From assembly GCF_006539945.1 (NCBI RefSeq), contig NZ_BJNZ01000006.1, positions 124,001-188,000 on the forward strand: a DNA stretch of 64,000 bases. The letters run 5' to 3'. The position numbers and the translations under genes were made by a program. The notes below the pieces were generated by a model, which saw only the letters and a program-made list of their open reading frames with translations, was not told the DNA's origin and made no database searches. Of the stretch, positions 24,952 through 33,544 are shown one piece after another (the first letter of the stretch is position 1; each line of letters opens with the position of its first letter). The stretch is from Cellulosimicrobium cellulans (GTDB taxonomy: Bacteria; Actinomycetota; Actinomycetes; Actinomycetales; Cellulomonadaceae).

Positions 24952-26103
24952 GTGACCTCCGTCCTCACCCCGGATTCCCCGGGTTCCTCCGGCGTGCCCC
25001 GCGGGACGAGCCCCGGGGAACCACCCCCGACCTCGGGCGCCGCCGTCGCCTCGACCGCCGCCGTGCTGCCGCCCGCGGACCGACCGACCGCGGACCGACC
25101 GACCGCGGACCGACCGGCCGTGACCGGCGCGCCCGCCGGCCGACCGCGGTCCGCCCCTTCCGGTCGCCCGTCGTCCGACCACGCCGACCGCGAGGTCCAG
25201 GCGCTGCACCGCAGTCGCCTGGGTGCGCGCCGCCGTCGGCGGAACCTGCTGTGGGCGCTGCTGCTCGCGGGCCCGAACCTCGTGCTCCTGCTGGTGTTCG
25301 TCTACCGCCCGCTGCTGCAGAGCCTCTACCTCTCGACGCTCCAGTGGAACCTCGGGTCGCCGGTCGCGCGGCCGGTGGGGCTGGGCAACTACGTCGAGTG
25401 GTTCACCGCCCCGACGACGGGCCGCATCGTCACGACGACGCTCGTCTTCACGCTCGCCACGGTCGGCGGCGCGATGGTCCTCGGCCTGGGGCTGGCGCTG
25501 CTGCTCAACCGGAAGCTGCGCGGCCGCGGCGTCGCCCGGACCGTCGCGTTCGCGCCGTACGTGCTGTCGGGCTTCGCGGTCGGGATCCTGTGGCTGTTCA
25601 TGTTCGACCCGCGCTACGGGCTGGTCCAGGAGCTGCTCGGCTGGATCGGCGTCGCGTCGCCCCAGTGGTACACGCAGCGCCCGTGGCCGCTCGTGATGAT
25701 CGTCGTGGTCTACCTGTGGAAGAACCTCGGGTACGTCGCGCTCATCTATCTGGCGGGCCTCCAGTCGATCCCGCAGGACCTGCAGGACGCGGCCGCGCTC
25801 GACGGCGCGTCGTCGGCGCGGACGCTGCGCTCGATCGTCCTGCCGCTGCTCACCCCGACGACGTTCTTCCTCGTCGTGACGATGCTCCTCGCGTCGCTCC
25901 AGTCCTTCGACATCATCAAGGCGATGACGCAGGGCGGCCCGCTCGGCTCGACGACGACGCTCATGTACTCGATCTACGAGGAGAGCTTCGTCAACGGGCG
26001 CGCCGGGTACGCGTCGGCGGTCGCCACGGTCCTATTCCTCGTGCTGCTCGCGGTGACCGCGGTGCAGATGCGGTTCGTCCAGCGGAAGGTCCACTACGCA
26101 TGA
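24952..26103 (+). CDS. ugpA: ABC transporter permease, UgpA type
   Basis: 383 residues with six transmembrane helices from about residue 95. The EAA loop for the ATPase is intact (YLAGLQSIPQDLQDAAALDGA...RSIVLPLLTP, about 265-305). The N-terminal ~85 residues are Pro/Asp/Arg-rich and contain a 15-bp tandem repeat (25076-25120) coding three times for DRPTA; they are unusual for the family and may be partly untranslated. GTG 24952 is the first start of the open frame and has no clear ribosome site, so a downstream start is possible. The assignment to glycerol-3-phosphate/glycerophosphodiester uptake rests on the adjacent ugpQ-type gene. It overlaps ugpE by 4 bases (ATGA). Confidence 0.82.
   Translation: MTSVLTPDSPGSSGVPRGTSPGEPPPTSGAAVASTAAVLPPADRPTADRPTADRPAVTGAPAGRPRSAPSGRPSSDHADREVQALHRSRLGARRRRRNLLWALLLAGPNLVLLLVFVYRPLLQSLYLSTLQWNLGSPVARPVGLGNYVEWFTAPTTGRIVTTTLVFTLATVGGAMVLGLGLALLLNRKLRGRGVARTVAFAPYVLSGFAVGILWLFMFDPRYGLVQELLGWIGVASPQWYTQRPWPLVMIVVVYLWKNLGYVALIYLAGLQSIPQDLQDAAALDGASSARTLRSIVLPLLTPTTFFLVVTMLLASLQSFDIIKAMTQGGPLGSTTTLMYSIYEESFVNGRAGYASAVATVLFLVLLAVTAVQMRFVQRKVHYA
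25076..25120 (+). repeat. In-frame 15-bp tandem repeat, three units
   Basis: CGGACCGACCGACCG at 25076-25090 and 25091-25105 is exact; 25106-25120 differs by one base. It codes DRPTA repeats in the N-terminal extension of the permease. The copy number could vary between strains. Confidence 0.8.
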
Positions 26104-27008
26104 GCGCCGTCGCGCCCACCACGACCGGGCGGCCCGAGGCCGCGCCCGCCACACCCGCCGCGCTCGCACCCCGCACCCCGCGTGCCCGACGCCGCAGCCT
26201 CCAGCCCGGCGGGTACCTCGCCCTGGTCCTCGCGACAGTCGTGCTCGGCGCGCCGCTGGTGTGGATGGTGCTCGCGAGCATGAAGACGCCCGCCGAGCTG
26301 TACACCGTCCCGCTCCAGTGGCTGCCGGGCAGCCTCAACCTCGACAACTACGCGCAGGCGGCGGACTCGATCCCGCTCGGGCGGCTGCTCGCCAACAGCG
26401 TCGGGATCACGGTCGTGGGCGCGGGGCTCAAGGTCGCCCTCGGCCTCACGTGCGCGTACGCGCTCGTGTTCCTCGACTTCCCGTTCAAGAAGGTCGTGTT
26501 CGGGCTCGTCATCGCGACGCTCATGATCCCGCCGCAGATCACGATCATCCCCAACTACACGCTCGTCGCGAGCCTCGGGTGGCTCAACACCTACCAGGGC
26601 ATCCTCGTGCCGGGCCTGGCGAGCGCGTTCGGGACGTTCCTGTTCCGCCAGCACTTCCTCACCCTCCCGCGGTCGATCCTCGAGGCCGCCGAGCTCGACG
26701 GCGCGGGTCACTGGCGCAAGCTCTGGCGGTTCGTCGTGCCGATGAGCACGCCGACGCTCGCGGCCGTCGCGCTCGTGTCCGTCGTGACGGAGTGGAACGA
26801 CTACCTGTGGCCGTTCCTCGTCATCGACCGCCCGGACAAGATGACCCTCCCCGTGGGCCTCACGCTGCTCCAGAACACCGACGGCATGACGAACTGGGGC
26901 GTGCTGCTCGCCGCGACCGTCGTCGTGACGCTGCCGATCCTCGTCGTCTTCCTCGTCCTCCAGCGCCGGCTCGTCGCGGGCCTCACGGCCGGCGCGGTCA
27001 CCGGCTGA
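26100..27008 (+). CDS. ugpE: ABC transporter permease, UgpE type
   Basis: 302 residues, six transmembrane helices. A short hydrophilic start is followed by PGGYLALVLATVVLGAPLVWMVLASMKTPAELY, the signature opening of carbohydrate-type inner permeases (MalG/UgpE). The EAA loop is LPRSILEAAELDGAGHWRKLWRFVVPMSTP (about 195-222). ATG 26100 overlaps the ugpA stop. Second subunit of the channel; with UgpA it should pair with a shared MsiK-type ATPase encoded elsewhere, since none is present here. Confidence 0.87.
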   Translation: MSAVAPTTTGRPEAAPATPAALAPRTPRARRRSLQPGGYLALVLATVVLGAPLVWMVLASMKTPAELYTVPLQWLPGSLNLDNYAQAADSIPLGRLLANSVGITVVGAGLKVALGLTCAYALVFLDFPFKKVVFGLVIATLMIPPQITIIPNYTLVASLGWLNTYQGILVPGLASAFGTFLFRQHFLTLPRSILEAAELDGAGHWRKLWRFVVPMSTPTLAAVALVSVVTEWNDYLWPFLVIDRPDKMTLPVGLTLLQNTDGMTNWGVLLAATVVVTLPILVVFLVLQRRLVAGLTAGAVTG

Positions 27009-27163
27009 CCCGCCCCGCGCCGTCGTGCCCGACGACGGCGCCCACCCCGGGCGGGCCGCGCACCCGCGCGCCCGCCACCACCACCGAGCTCCCCGGTCCG
27101 CGTGCAGCGGTCCGGGTTCCCCGAAGCGCACCGAGACCCGGTGCACGACCTGAAGGAGCACCT

Positions 27164-28546
27164 GTGTCCCACCGCACCGCACCCGGCGCGCGCCGCCGTC
27201 GAGCCCGCGCCGCCGCCACCGCCGTCACGGCGGTCACCGCCCTCGCGCTCACCGCGTGCGCCGGCCCGAGCGTGGCCGGGGCCGACGGCGCCGGCACCGC
27301 GGGCGACGAGGCGACGGCCGAGGCCGTCGACTGGTCCGCCGTCGAGCCCGCGTCCGAGATCACGTGGTGGAGCAACCACCCCGGCACGTCGCAGGAGATC
27401 GAGCAGGAGCTCATCGACCGGTTCGAGGAGGAGTCCGGCATCACGGTCAACCTCGTCACGGCCGGCGCCAACTACGACGAGGTGGCCCAGCGCTTCCAGG
27501 CCGCGTCGCAGACCGACGAGCTGCCCGACGTCGTCATCGCGTCCGACGTCTGGTGGTTCCGCTACCACCTCAACGACCAGATCCTGCCGCTCGACGACGT
27601 GCTCGAGTTCGTCGAGGCCGATGCCGCCGACTTCCAGCCCGCGCTCTACGCGGACTACGAGTACGACGACCAGCACTGGGCCGTGCCCTACGCGCGCTCG
27701 ACGCCGCTGTTCTACTACAACAAGGACCTGTGGACGGCGGCCGGCCTGCCCGACCGCGGCCCCGAGACGTGGGCCGAGCTCGAGCAGTGGGACGCGTCCC
27801 TCAAGCCGCTCGTGCCCGCCGACGGTTCGACGTTCGGCCTGTCCACGGGCCCGTCGTGGGGCGCGTGGTGGTTCGAGAACATGATCTGGGGCCAGGGCGG
27901 CGCGTACTCCGACGGGTTCGACCTCACGCTCGACTCGGAGGAGTCGGTCGCGGGCGGCCAGTTCCTGCACGAGCTGTTCCACGAGAAGGGCGTCGCGACG
28001 CTCTCCGCGGACGACGCGATGGTCGACTTCTCGTCGGGCCTCATCGCCTCGACCATCGGCTCGACGGGCTCGCTCAAGGGCGCGCTCGACGCGGCGTCGT
28101 TCGAGGTCGGCACGGCCTACCTGCCCGACGGCCCGGCGGGCGGCGGCACCCCGACGGGCGGCACCGGCCTCGCGATCCCGTCGTCGAAGTCGCCCGAGCA
28201 GCAGCTCGCCGCGGCGATGTTCCTCGCGTTCCTCACGAACACCGAGAACACCGCCTACTTCTCGCAGAACACGGGCTACATGCCGGTGCGCACGTCGGCC
28301 GTCGAGTCCGACGCCATGAAGGCCGTCTACGAGACGACGCCGCAGTTCCGCACCGCCGTCGACCAGCTCGCCGACAAGGCGCGCATCCAGGACGACGTCC
28401 GCGTGTTCGTGCCCGGCGCCGACGCGCTGCTCAACGAGGCGATCGAGCAGATCGTCATCGAGGGCGTCGACCCGGCGACCGCGTTCGAGTCGGTCACGCC
28501 GCGCATCGAGACGGCGTACACCGAGAACGTGGAGCCGTACCTGTGA
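27164..28546 (+). CDS. ugpB: ABC transporter solute-binding lipoprotein, UgpB type
   Basis: 460 residues. Arg-rich start and lipoprotein signal ALALTACAGPS (Cys about 32), so membrane-anchored outside the cell. Family 1 extracellular solute-binding features: ITWWSNHPGTSQEIEQEL, LPDVVIASDVWWFRYH, PYARSTPLFYYNKDLW and LAAAMFLAFLTNTEN. Aromatic residues in the predicted cleft (WWF, WGAWWFENMIWG) fit the UgpB group binding glycerol-3-phosphate or glycerophosphocholine, but sugar binding cannot be excluded. GTG 27164 with a GAAGGAG ribosome site (27152-27158). It overlaps the next gene by GTGA. Confidence 0.85.
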   Translation: MSHRTAPGARRRRARAAATAVTAVTALALTACAGPSVAGADGAGTAGDEATAEAVDWSAVEPASEITWWSNHPGTSQEIEQELIDRFEEESGITVNLVTAGANYDEVAQRFQAASQTDELPDVVIASDVWWFRYHLNDQILPLDDVLEFVEADAADFQPALYADYEYDDQHWAVPYARSTPLFYYNKDLWTAAGLPDRGPETWAELEQWDASLKPLVPADGSTFGLSTGPSWGAWWFENMIWGQGGAYSDGFDLTLDSEESVAGGQFLHELFHEKGVATLSADDAMVDFSSGLIASTIGSTGSLKGALDAASFEVGTAYLPDGPAGGGTPTGGTGLAIPSSKSPEQQLAAAMFLAFLTNTENTAYFSQNTGYMPVRTSAVESDAMKAVYETTPQFRTAVDQLADKARIQDDVRVFVPGADALLNEAIEQIVIEGVDPATAFESVTPRIETAYTENVEPYL

Positions 28547-29328
28547 CGGCGACCGCCCTCGCGCCCACGGGCGCCGCGCCGGAGCGGGCCGCGCGCCCGC
28601 GCGTGATCGCGCACCGCGGCAACAGCTCGGTCGCGCCGCAGAACACGCTCGCCGCGTTCGAGGCGGCGTGGCGGGCCGGGGCGCACAGCATCGAGATCGA
28701 CGTGCAGCTCACGGCCGACGGCGAGCCCGTCGTCATCCACGACGACACCGTGGACGCGACGACGTCGGGCAGCGGCACGGTCGCGCGGCTGGACCGCGCG
28801 GCGATCCGGGCGCTCGACGCCGGGTCGTGGTTCTCCCCGGCGTTCGGGGGCCAGCGCGTGCCGACGTTCGCCGAGGTGGTGGACCTCCTCGTGCGCCGCC
28901 CGGGCACGGACCTGCTGCTCGAGCTCAAGGGTGCGTGGACGCCCGAGCAGGTGCGGCGCGTCACCGGGCCGATCCGGTTCGCGGGCATCGCCGACCGGGT
29001 CGTCGCGCAGAGCTTCTGGCCCGAGACCGTCGCGGCGCTGCGCGAGGCGGACCCGGGCCTGCGCCGCGGGCTGCTCGTCGCGTCGCTCGACGACGACGTG
29101 CTCGCGCGGTGCGCCGAGCTCGACGTCGTGGCGTGCAACCCGATGGGCCTGCTCCTCCTCGAGGACCCGGGCCTGGTGCAGCGCCTGCACGACGCCGGCC
29201 TCGACGTCGCGGTGTGGACGCTCAACGAGCCCGCGCACTGGGCGGCGGCAGCCGACCTCGGGGTCGACGCGATCATCACGGACCGCCCGGACCGCCTCGC
29301 GGGCTGGCTCTCGGCCCGCCCCGTCTGA
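28543..29328 (+). CDS. ugpQ: Glycerophosphodiester phosphodiesterase
   Basis: 261 residues, no signal peptide, hence cytoplasmic. Classic GDPD TIM-barrel motifs: VIAHRGNSSVAPQNTLAAF (His24-Arg25, Asn/Thr), SIEIDVQLTADG (metal-binding Glu/Asp), VVIHDDTVDATTSG (catalytic His) and LLLELKG (Glu). It hydrolyses glycerophosphodiesters to glycerol-3-phosphate plus alcohol. The GTG start overlaps the ugpB stop, making it the last gene of the ugpA-E-B-Q operon; import of glycerophosphodiesters followed by cytoplasmic cleavage is the natural pathway. This neighbour is the main reason for the Ugp naming of the transporter. Confidence 0.9.
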   Translation: MTATALAPTGAAPERAARPRVIAHRGNSSVAPQNTLAAFEAAWRAGAHSIEIDVQLTADGEPVVIHDDTVDATTSGSGTVARLDRAAIRALDAGSWFSPAFGGQRVPTFAEVVDLLVRRPGTDLLLELKGAWTPEQVRRVTGPIRFAGIADRVVAQSFWPETVAALREADPGLRRGLLVASLDDDVLARCAELDVVACNPMGLLLLEDPGLVQRLHDAGLDVAVWTLNEPAHWAAAADLGVDAIITDRPDRLAGWLSARPV

Positions 29329-29344
29329 GCGGATCCGTCTCGCT

Positions 29345-29404
29345 GCCGAACCCGGGGTTGCGCGCCACGACGGTCGTCGTGCGCCGCGCAACCCCGGGTT
29401 CGGC
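29345..29404. terminator. Bidirectional terminator, GCCGAACCCGGGG family
   Basis: Perfect 20-bp inverted repeat (29345-29364, 29385-29404; GCCGAACCCGGGGTTGCGCG), with CACGAC/GTCGTG able to pair in the loop. It lies 16 bases after ugpQ and 18 before the end of the converging gene. The words GAACCCGGGGT recur in the terminator at 41390. Confidence 0.85.
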
Positions 29405-29422
29405 GTCTCGTACGGTGCCGCG

Positions 29423-30103
29423 TCAGCGGACGACGATCGTCGTGACGACGTCGGTCACGCTCGGTCGGCGCGGGGTCGAGCCGAAGCCGAAGCGCACGGG
29501 CGGGTCGACGTCTCGCAGGTCGCCGAGCGGTTCGCCGTCCCACGTCGTCCCCGCCGCGACGAGCGCGTGGACGTCGGTCGCGCCGTAGTGCTCGGCGCGC
29601 CCCGGCCCGGCGCTGCCGCGCGTCCGGACGCCGCGCAGCAGCACGCGCGCGACCGGGTCGGTGAGAGCGGTCAGGTGTCGCGACGTCATGACGCGGCGGG
29701 GCACCGCGCGCAGCACGTGCCCCAGCGACGTCCGCGGCCCGACGACGAGCCGCGCCTCGAGCGGACCGGCCACCACGTGCCAGTCCGGCCGGAAGACCCG
29801 GCTCGCCGCTGCGCCCGTCGCGCTCTCCCCACCGGCGGCGGGCGGGACGCCGGTCGCGCCGGCCGTCTCGTCCGTCACGGCGACCGGCGTCAGGACGACC
29901 CGGTCGAAGCGGTACGTCGACGCGACGAGGTCCGCGACCCGCGGCGACGGCGCGAGCAGGAGGCGCTCGCCGTCGGGGTGCTCGACCATGACGTCGGCGA
30001 ACGCGCCGAACGGCGACGCGTCCCAGCGCCCGACGACGACGCGCGTCCCCGACTCCGTGCCCCACCCCGCGATGCGGCCACGGAACCGCAGGACGCTCGA
30101 CAT
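29423..30103 (-). CDS. Conserved-looking hypothetical protein
   Basis: 226 residues. It opens MSSVLRFRGRIAGWGTESGTRVVVGRWDASPFGAFADVMVEHPDGERLLLAPS, a beta-rich segment, and ends in a region (HYGATDVHALVAAGTTWDGEPLG) without known motifs. No signal peptide or membrane helix. The start is supported by TACGCT exactly at -12 to -7 of the ATG (leaderless type). It converges with ugpQ. I recall similar single-domain proteins near actinobacterial housekeeping genes but cannot name a function. Confidence 0.72.
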   Translation of the reverse strand: MSSVLRFRGRIAGWGTESGTRVVVGRWDASPFGAFADVMVEHPDGERLLLAPSPRVADLVASTYRFDRVVLTPVAVTDETAGATGVPPAAGGESATGAAASRVFRPDWHVVAGPLEARLVVGPRTSLGHVLRAVPRRVMTSRHLTALTDPVARVLLRGVRTRGSAGPGRAEHYGATDVHALVAAGTTWDGEPLGDLRDVDPPVRFGFGSTPRRPSVTDVVTTIVVR

Positions 30104-30295
30104 CCCGGCAGCGTAGGTCCGGCACCTCGGGCACGCTCCCGCTCCGTGGTCGGCCACGCCCCACGCGCCCGCCGCACCGTTCTCGCCCGCCGCGCCCCTC
30201 TCGCCGGCGGCACCCCGCTCGGCGCGCGAACCCCAGCGCGCGGCGCGAGGCTCGGAGGAGGCGGCGACCGCCGTCGGGCAGCAGGAGGTGACCCC

Positions 30296-30721
30296 GTGCC
30301 GAAGACCACGCGCGACGGCGACGCGAAGCAGTCCGAGATCCCGAGCACGCTGCAGCGCTCCGACGAGAAGGCGCAGCGCACGTTCGCCAAGGCCTACGAC
30401 GCCGCGAGGGAGCAGTACGGCTCCGAGGAGCGCGCGCGACGCGTCGCGTTCGCCGCGCTCAAGCACACGCACGAGAAGATCGGCGACCACTGGGAGCCCA
30501 AGGACGAGCCCGGCCCGTCCGACGAGCGGGCCGAGGAGGGCGGCCTCGACTCGACCACGGACACCGCCGGGGGCGTGGACGCCAACGCGACCACGGCGCA
30601 CCTGCTCGACGTCGCGCGCCGCCTGGACGTCGACGGACGGTCGACGATGACCAAGGACGAGCTCGTGGAGGCGATCCAGCGCGCCAACGACCGCGCGACC
30701 CGCCGCGCCCGCGGCGACTGA
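30296..30721 (+). CDS. ChaB-domain protein with Rho-N/SAP-like C-terminus
   Basis: 141 residues. The N-terminal half is a ChaB domain (EIPSTLQRSDEKAQRTFAKAYDAAREQYGSEERARRVAFAALKH, about 13-58), a small helical fold. After an acidic linker, the C-terminal ~45 residues (TAHLLDVARRLDVDGRSTMTKDELVEAIQRAND) look like the Rho N-terminal/SAP-type helix pair that binds nucleic acid. GTG 30296 has an excellent ribosome site, GCAGGAGGTGA. It is common in actinobacteria, with no experimentally clear role. Confidence 0.85.
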   Translation: MPKTTRDGDAKQSEIPSTLQRSDEKAQRTFAKAYDAAREQYGSEERARRVAFAALKHTHEKIGDHWEPKDEPGPSDERAEEGGLDSTTDTAGGVDANATTAHLLDVARRLDVDGRSTMTKDELVEAIQRANDRATRRARGD

Positions 30722-30730
30722 CCGCAGCCC

Positions 30731-30884
30731 TCCCGCGACCACACCTCTACCTCGCGCGACCATGCCTCTACCTCGGCCTACCACGCCTCTACCTCGCCGA
30801 GGTAGAGCCCTGGTCCCGCGAGGTAGAGCTCTGGTTCCGCGAGGTAGAGCCCTGGTTGCGCGAGGTAGAGCCGTGGTCCTCGGA
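30731..30884. repeat. 21-bp repeat array, locus A (three reverse plus four forward units)
   Basis: Three units ending CCTCTACC (30731-30751, 30752-30772, 30773-30793), a 7-base centre (30794-30800), then four inverted units beginning GGTAGAG (30801-30821, 30822-30842, 30843-30863, 30864-30884). The forward consensus is GGTAGAGCCCTGGT plus CGCGCGA. The whole can fold into one long hairpin centred near 30797. It lies between converging genes (ChaB protein and RNase Z), so it may terminate both. The same unit occurs at 54669 and 54946. Confidence 0.88.
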
Positions 30885-30902
30885 CGGGCCCGCTCGTCGG
30901 CG

Positions 30903-31844
30903 TCAGGCGGGGCGGCGGCGGTGGGGGACGCGGACGCGGTCGAGGTCCTGCGCGACGGTGAGCTCGCCGTCGAACACCTCGCGCGCCTCGCGCCAGAACT
31001 CCGTGGGGTCGGGGTAGCGCTGGGAGAAGTGCGTGAGCACGAGCGACCGGACTCCGGCCTCGGCCGCGACCGTCGCGGCCTGCCGGGCCGTGAGGTGTCC
31101 CCAGCGCTCGGCCTGGTCCCGGTCGCGGTCGAGGAAGGTCGACTCGATGACGAGCAGGTCGACGCCGTCCGCGAGCCGGTGCACCGCGTCGCACAGGCGC
31201 GTGTCCATGACGAACGCGAACGACTGGCCGGGGCGCGGCGCGCTCACCTCGTCGAGGGTGACGGTCCGGCCGTCGGGCGCGACCGCGGCGCCCGTGCGCT
31301 GCAGCTCGCCCACCGCCGGGCCGACCAGGCCGTGCCGCGCGAGGAGCGCTGGGTCGAGCGACCGGCCGTCGGGCTCGTCGAGGCGGTAGCCCATGGCCTC
31401 CAGCGTGTGGTCGAGGCGTTCCGCGCGCAGCGTGAACCCCGGTTCGGGGCGCCCGGCCACGGGCGGCACGACGCCGTCCGTCGTGAGGGGCTGGAGCTCC
31501 AGGTGCCCGCGGCGGACGTGGGCGCTCTCGTCGAGCAGGTGGTCGACCCACCGCTGGCCCGACGCCGGGTAGGTCACCCCGATCGTGTGCCGCACGCCGT
31601 CGCCGCTGATGCGCTGGGAGACGCCAGCGAGGCCGAGGCTGTGGTCGCCGTGCAGGTGCGTGATCGCGATGCGCGTGAGGTCGGTCGCGGAGACGCCCGC
31701 GAACGACATCTGCCGCTGCGTCCCCTCTCCGGGGTCGAAGAGGATCGCCTCGTCGTCCCAGAGCAGGACGTAGCCGTTGTGGTTGCGCGTGCGGGTCGGG
31801 ACCATGCTGGCCGTCCCGAGGACGACGAGCTCGCGGCGGGACAT
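30903..31844 (-). CDS. rnz: Ribonuclease Z
   Basis: 313 residues with the metallo-beta-lactamase fold of tRNA 3' processing endonuclease. Metal ligands are in [11 protein letters not shown] (His63, His65, Asp67, His68); VMDTRLC and ESTFLDRD supply further ligands and LTHFSQRY the terminal histidine motif, diagnostic of RNase Z. Glu/Gly-rich [10 protein letters not shown] matches the short-form enzyme. It removes 3' trailers from tRNA precursors in the cytoplasm. Length is typical. It ends 18 bases from the 21-bp repeat array. Confidence 0.92.
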   Translation of the reverse strand: MSRRELVVLGTASMVPTRTRNHNGYVLLWDDEAILFDPGEGTQRQMSFAGVSATDLTRIAITHLHGDHSLGLAGVSQRISGDGVRHTIGVTYPASGQRWVDHLLDESAHVRRGHLELQPLTTDGVVPPVAGRPEPGFTLRAERLDHTLEAMGYRLDEPDGRSLDPALLARHGLVGPAVGELQRTGAAVAPDGRTVTLDEVSAPRPGQSFAFVMDTRLCDAVHRLADGVDLLVIESTFLDRDRDQAERWGHLTARQAATVAAEAGVRSLVLTHFSQRYPDPTEFWREAREVFDGELTVAQDLDRVRVPHRRRPA

Positions 31845-31924
31845 GGCCCCAGCCTGCCACGGCGCCTCTGCTCGGCGGGTGGCTCGTAGGGTGGCAGGAG
31901 ACCACCCCCGAGATCCGGAGAACC

Positions 31925-32614
31925 ATGCGCCTGCTCCTCGTCCGTCACGGACAGACCCCGTCCAACGTCGCCGGCCTGCTCGACACCGCCCTGCCCGGCC
32001 CGGGCCTCACCGCGCTCGGTGCGCGGCAGGCCGCGGCGATCCCGGACGCGCTCGCGGACCGCGTGGTCGACGGCGTCGCGGTCTCGACGCTCGTGCGCAC
32101 GCACCTCACGGCCACGCCGCTGGCCGAGCGACACGCTTACGACCTGCTCGAGCTCGACGGGTTCCGCGAGGTCGACGCGGGCGACCTGGAGATGTCGGGC
32201 GAGCACGACGACCACGCCACCTACCTCGAGACGGTGTTCGCGTGGGGCCGCGGCGAGCCCGACCGCCGGATGCCCGGCGGACCCGACGGCGCCGAGTTCC
32301 TCGCTCGCTACGACGACGCCGTCGCGAGCGTCGCGCGCACCGGGTGGCGCACCGCCGTCGTCGTGTCGCACGGCGCCGCGATCCGTGCGTGGGCGTGCGC
32401 GCGGGCCGCGGGTGTCGACGTCGACCGGCTCGCGTGGACGCCGCTCGCGAACACCGGGCTCGTCGAGGTCGAGGGGGACCCGGTGTCGGGCTGGCGCTTG
32501 GTCGGGGTGAGCGACGGGCCGCTGGGCGGGGCGTTCCTCGACGACCTCGTCGCGGAGGACCCGACGGGCGAGTCCGTCGCCGAGGAGGAGCGCCGCGCCG
32601 CGGCGGACGACTGA
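31925..32614 (+). CDS. Histidine phosphatase family protein
   Basis: 229 residues. [16 protein letters not shown] (His8 nucleophile), [24 protein letters not shown] and [13 protein letters not shown] (second catalytic His) are all present, giving a complete phosphoglycerate-mutase-like phosphatase. The start has GGAG eight bases upstream. It is divergent from RNase Z and 60 bases before the kyn genes, which seem to have their own promoter, so it is probably not part of that operon. The substrate is unknown. Confidence 0.88.
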   Translation: MRLLLVRHGQTPSNVAGLLDTALPGPGLTALGARQAAAIPDALADRVVDGVAVSTLVRTHLTATPLAERHAYDLLELDGFREVDAGDLEMSGEHDDHATYLETVFAWGRGEPDRRMPGGPDGAEFLARYDDAVASVARTGWRTAVVVSHGAAIRAWACARAAGVDVDRLAWTPLANTGLVEVEGDPVSGWRLVGVSDGPLGGAFLDDLVAEDPTGESVAEEERRAAADD

Positions 32615-32662
32615 CCCCTTCCGGAGCATCGCACGGATCTGGCGGTCGTCACGTTCGTGACA

Positions 32663-32674
32663 TACGCTCGGTGG
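32663..32674 (+). promoter_or_regulatory. Leaderless-type promoter of the kyn operon (-10 TACGCT)
   Basis: TACGCT (32663-32668) is exactly at -12 to -7 of ATG 32675, and no ribosome site precedes the start. It supports 32675 over the in-frame GTG at 32657. The -35 is not clear. Confidence 0.5.
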
Positions 32675-33544
32675 ATGGCCGACGCACCGCTGCCCGCGCC
32701 GAACGAGCGCGCGCTCGAGTCCGACATCGTCACGGACCTGCGCGAGCAGATGACGTACGGGTCGTACCTGCACCTCGACACGCTGCTCGCGGCGCAGGAG
32801 CCCGTGAGCGACCCCGAGCACCACGACGAGATGCTGTTCATCGTGCAGCACCAGACGACCGAGCTCTGGCTCAAGCTCGTGCTGCACGAGCTGCTCTCCG
32901 CGCGCGACCTCCTCGCCGCCGACGAGCTGGGTGCCGCGCTCAAGCGCATCGCGCGCGTCAAGCACGTGCAGCGCACGCTCACCGAGCAGTGGTCGGTCCT
33001 CGCGACGCTCACGCCGAGCGAGTACGCGCAGTTCCGCGGGTTCCTCGGGCACGCGTCGGGCTTCCAGTCGTGGCAGTACCGCGCGGTCGAGTTCCTGCTG
33101 GGGAACAAGAACGCGCGCATGCTCGACGTGTTCGACGCGGAGCCCGACGCGCGCGCCGAGCTCGCCCGGCTGCTCGCCGAGCCGAGCGTCTACGACGAGT
33201 TCCTGCGCCACCTCGCGCGGCACGGCCACGACGTCCCGCAGCGGGTCCTGGACCGCGACGTCAGCGTCGCGCACACGCTCGACGACGACCTCGTCGAGGT
33301 CTTCCGACGCATCTACGACGACCCGGGGACGCACTGGTCCGCGTACGAGACGTGCGAGGAGCTCGTGGACCTGGAGGACAACTTCCAGCTCTGGCGGTTC
33401 CGCCACATGAAGACGGTGCTCCGCATCATCGGCACCAAGCGCGGGACGGGCGGGTCGAGCGGCGTCGGGTTCCTCCAGAAAGCGCTCGACCTCACGTTCT
33501 TCCCCGAGCTGTTCGCGGTCCGCACCGAGATCGGGCGCTCGTGA
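32675..33544 (+). CDS. kynA: Tryptophan 2,3-dioxygenase
   Basis: 289 residues, the usual length. [51 protein letters not shown] and the C-terminal [26 protein letters not shown] motif are diagnostic. His244 in RFRHMK corresponds to the proximal haem ligand, and the GTGGSSG loop closes over tryptophan. It opens the indole ring of L-tryptophan with O2 to N-formylkynurenine in the cytoplasm. First gene of a kyn operon with the amidohydrolase (GTGA overlap), kynureninase and a PaaX-type regulator. Confidence 0.95.
   Translation: MADAPLPAPNERALESDIVTDLREQMTYGSYLHLDTLLAAQEPVSDPEHHDEMLFIVQHQTTELWLKLVLHELLSARDLLAADELGAALKRIARVKHVQRTLTEQWSVLATLTPSEYAQFRGFLGHASGFQSWQYRAVEFLLGNKNARMLDVFDAEPDARAELARLLAEPSVYDEFLRHLARHGHDVPQRVLDRDVSVAHTLDDDLVEVFRRIYDDPGTHWSAYETCEELVDLEDNFQLWRFRHMKTVLRIIGTKRGTGGSSGVGFLQKALDLTFFPELFAVRTEIGRS

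Noticed and set aside
30731-30884. CRISPR array
   Set aside because: The 21-bp units are directly contiguous with no unique spacers, change orientation in the middle, and no cas genes are near.
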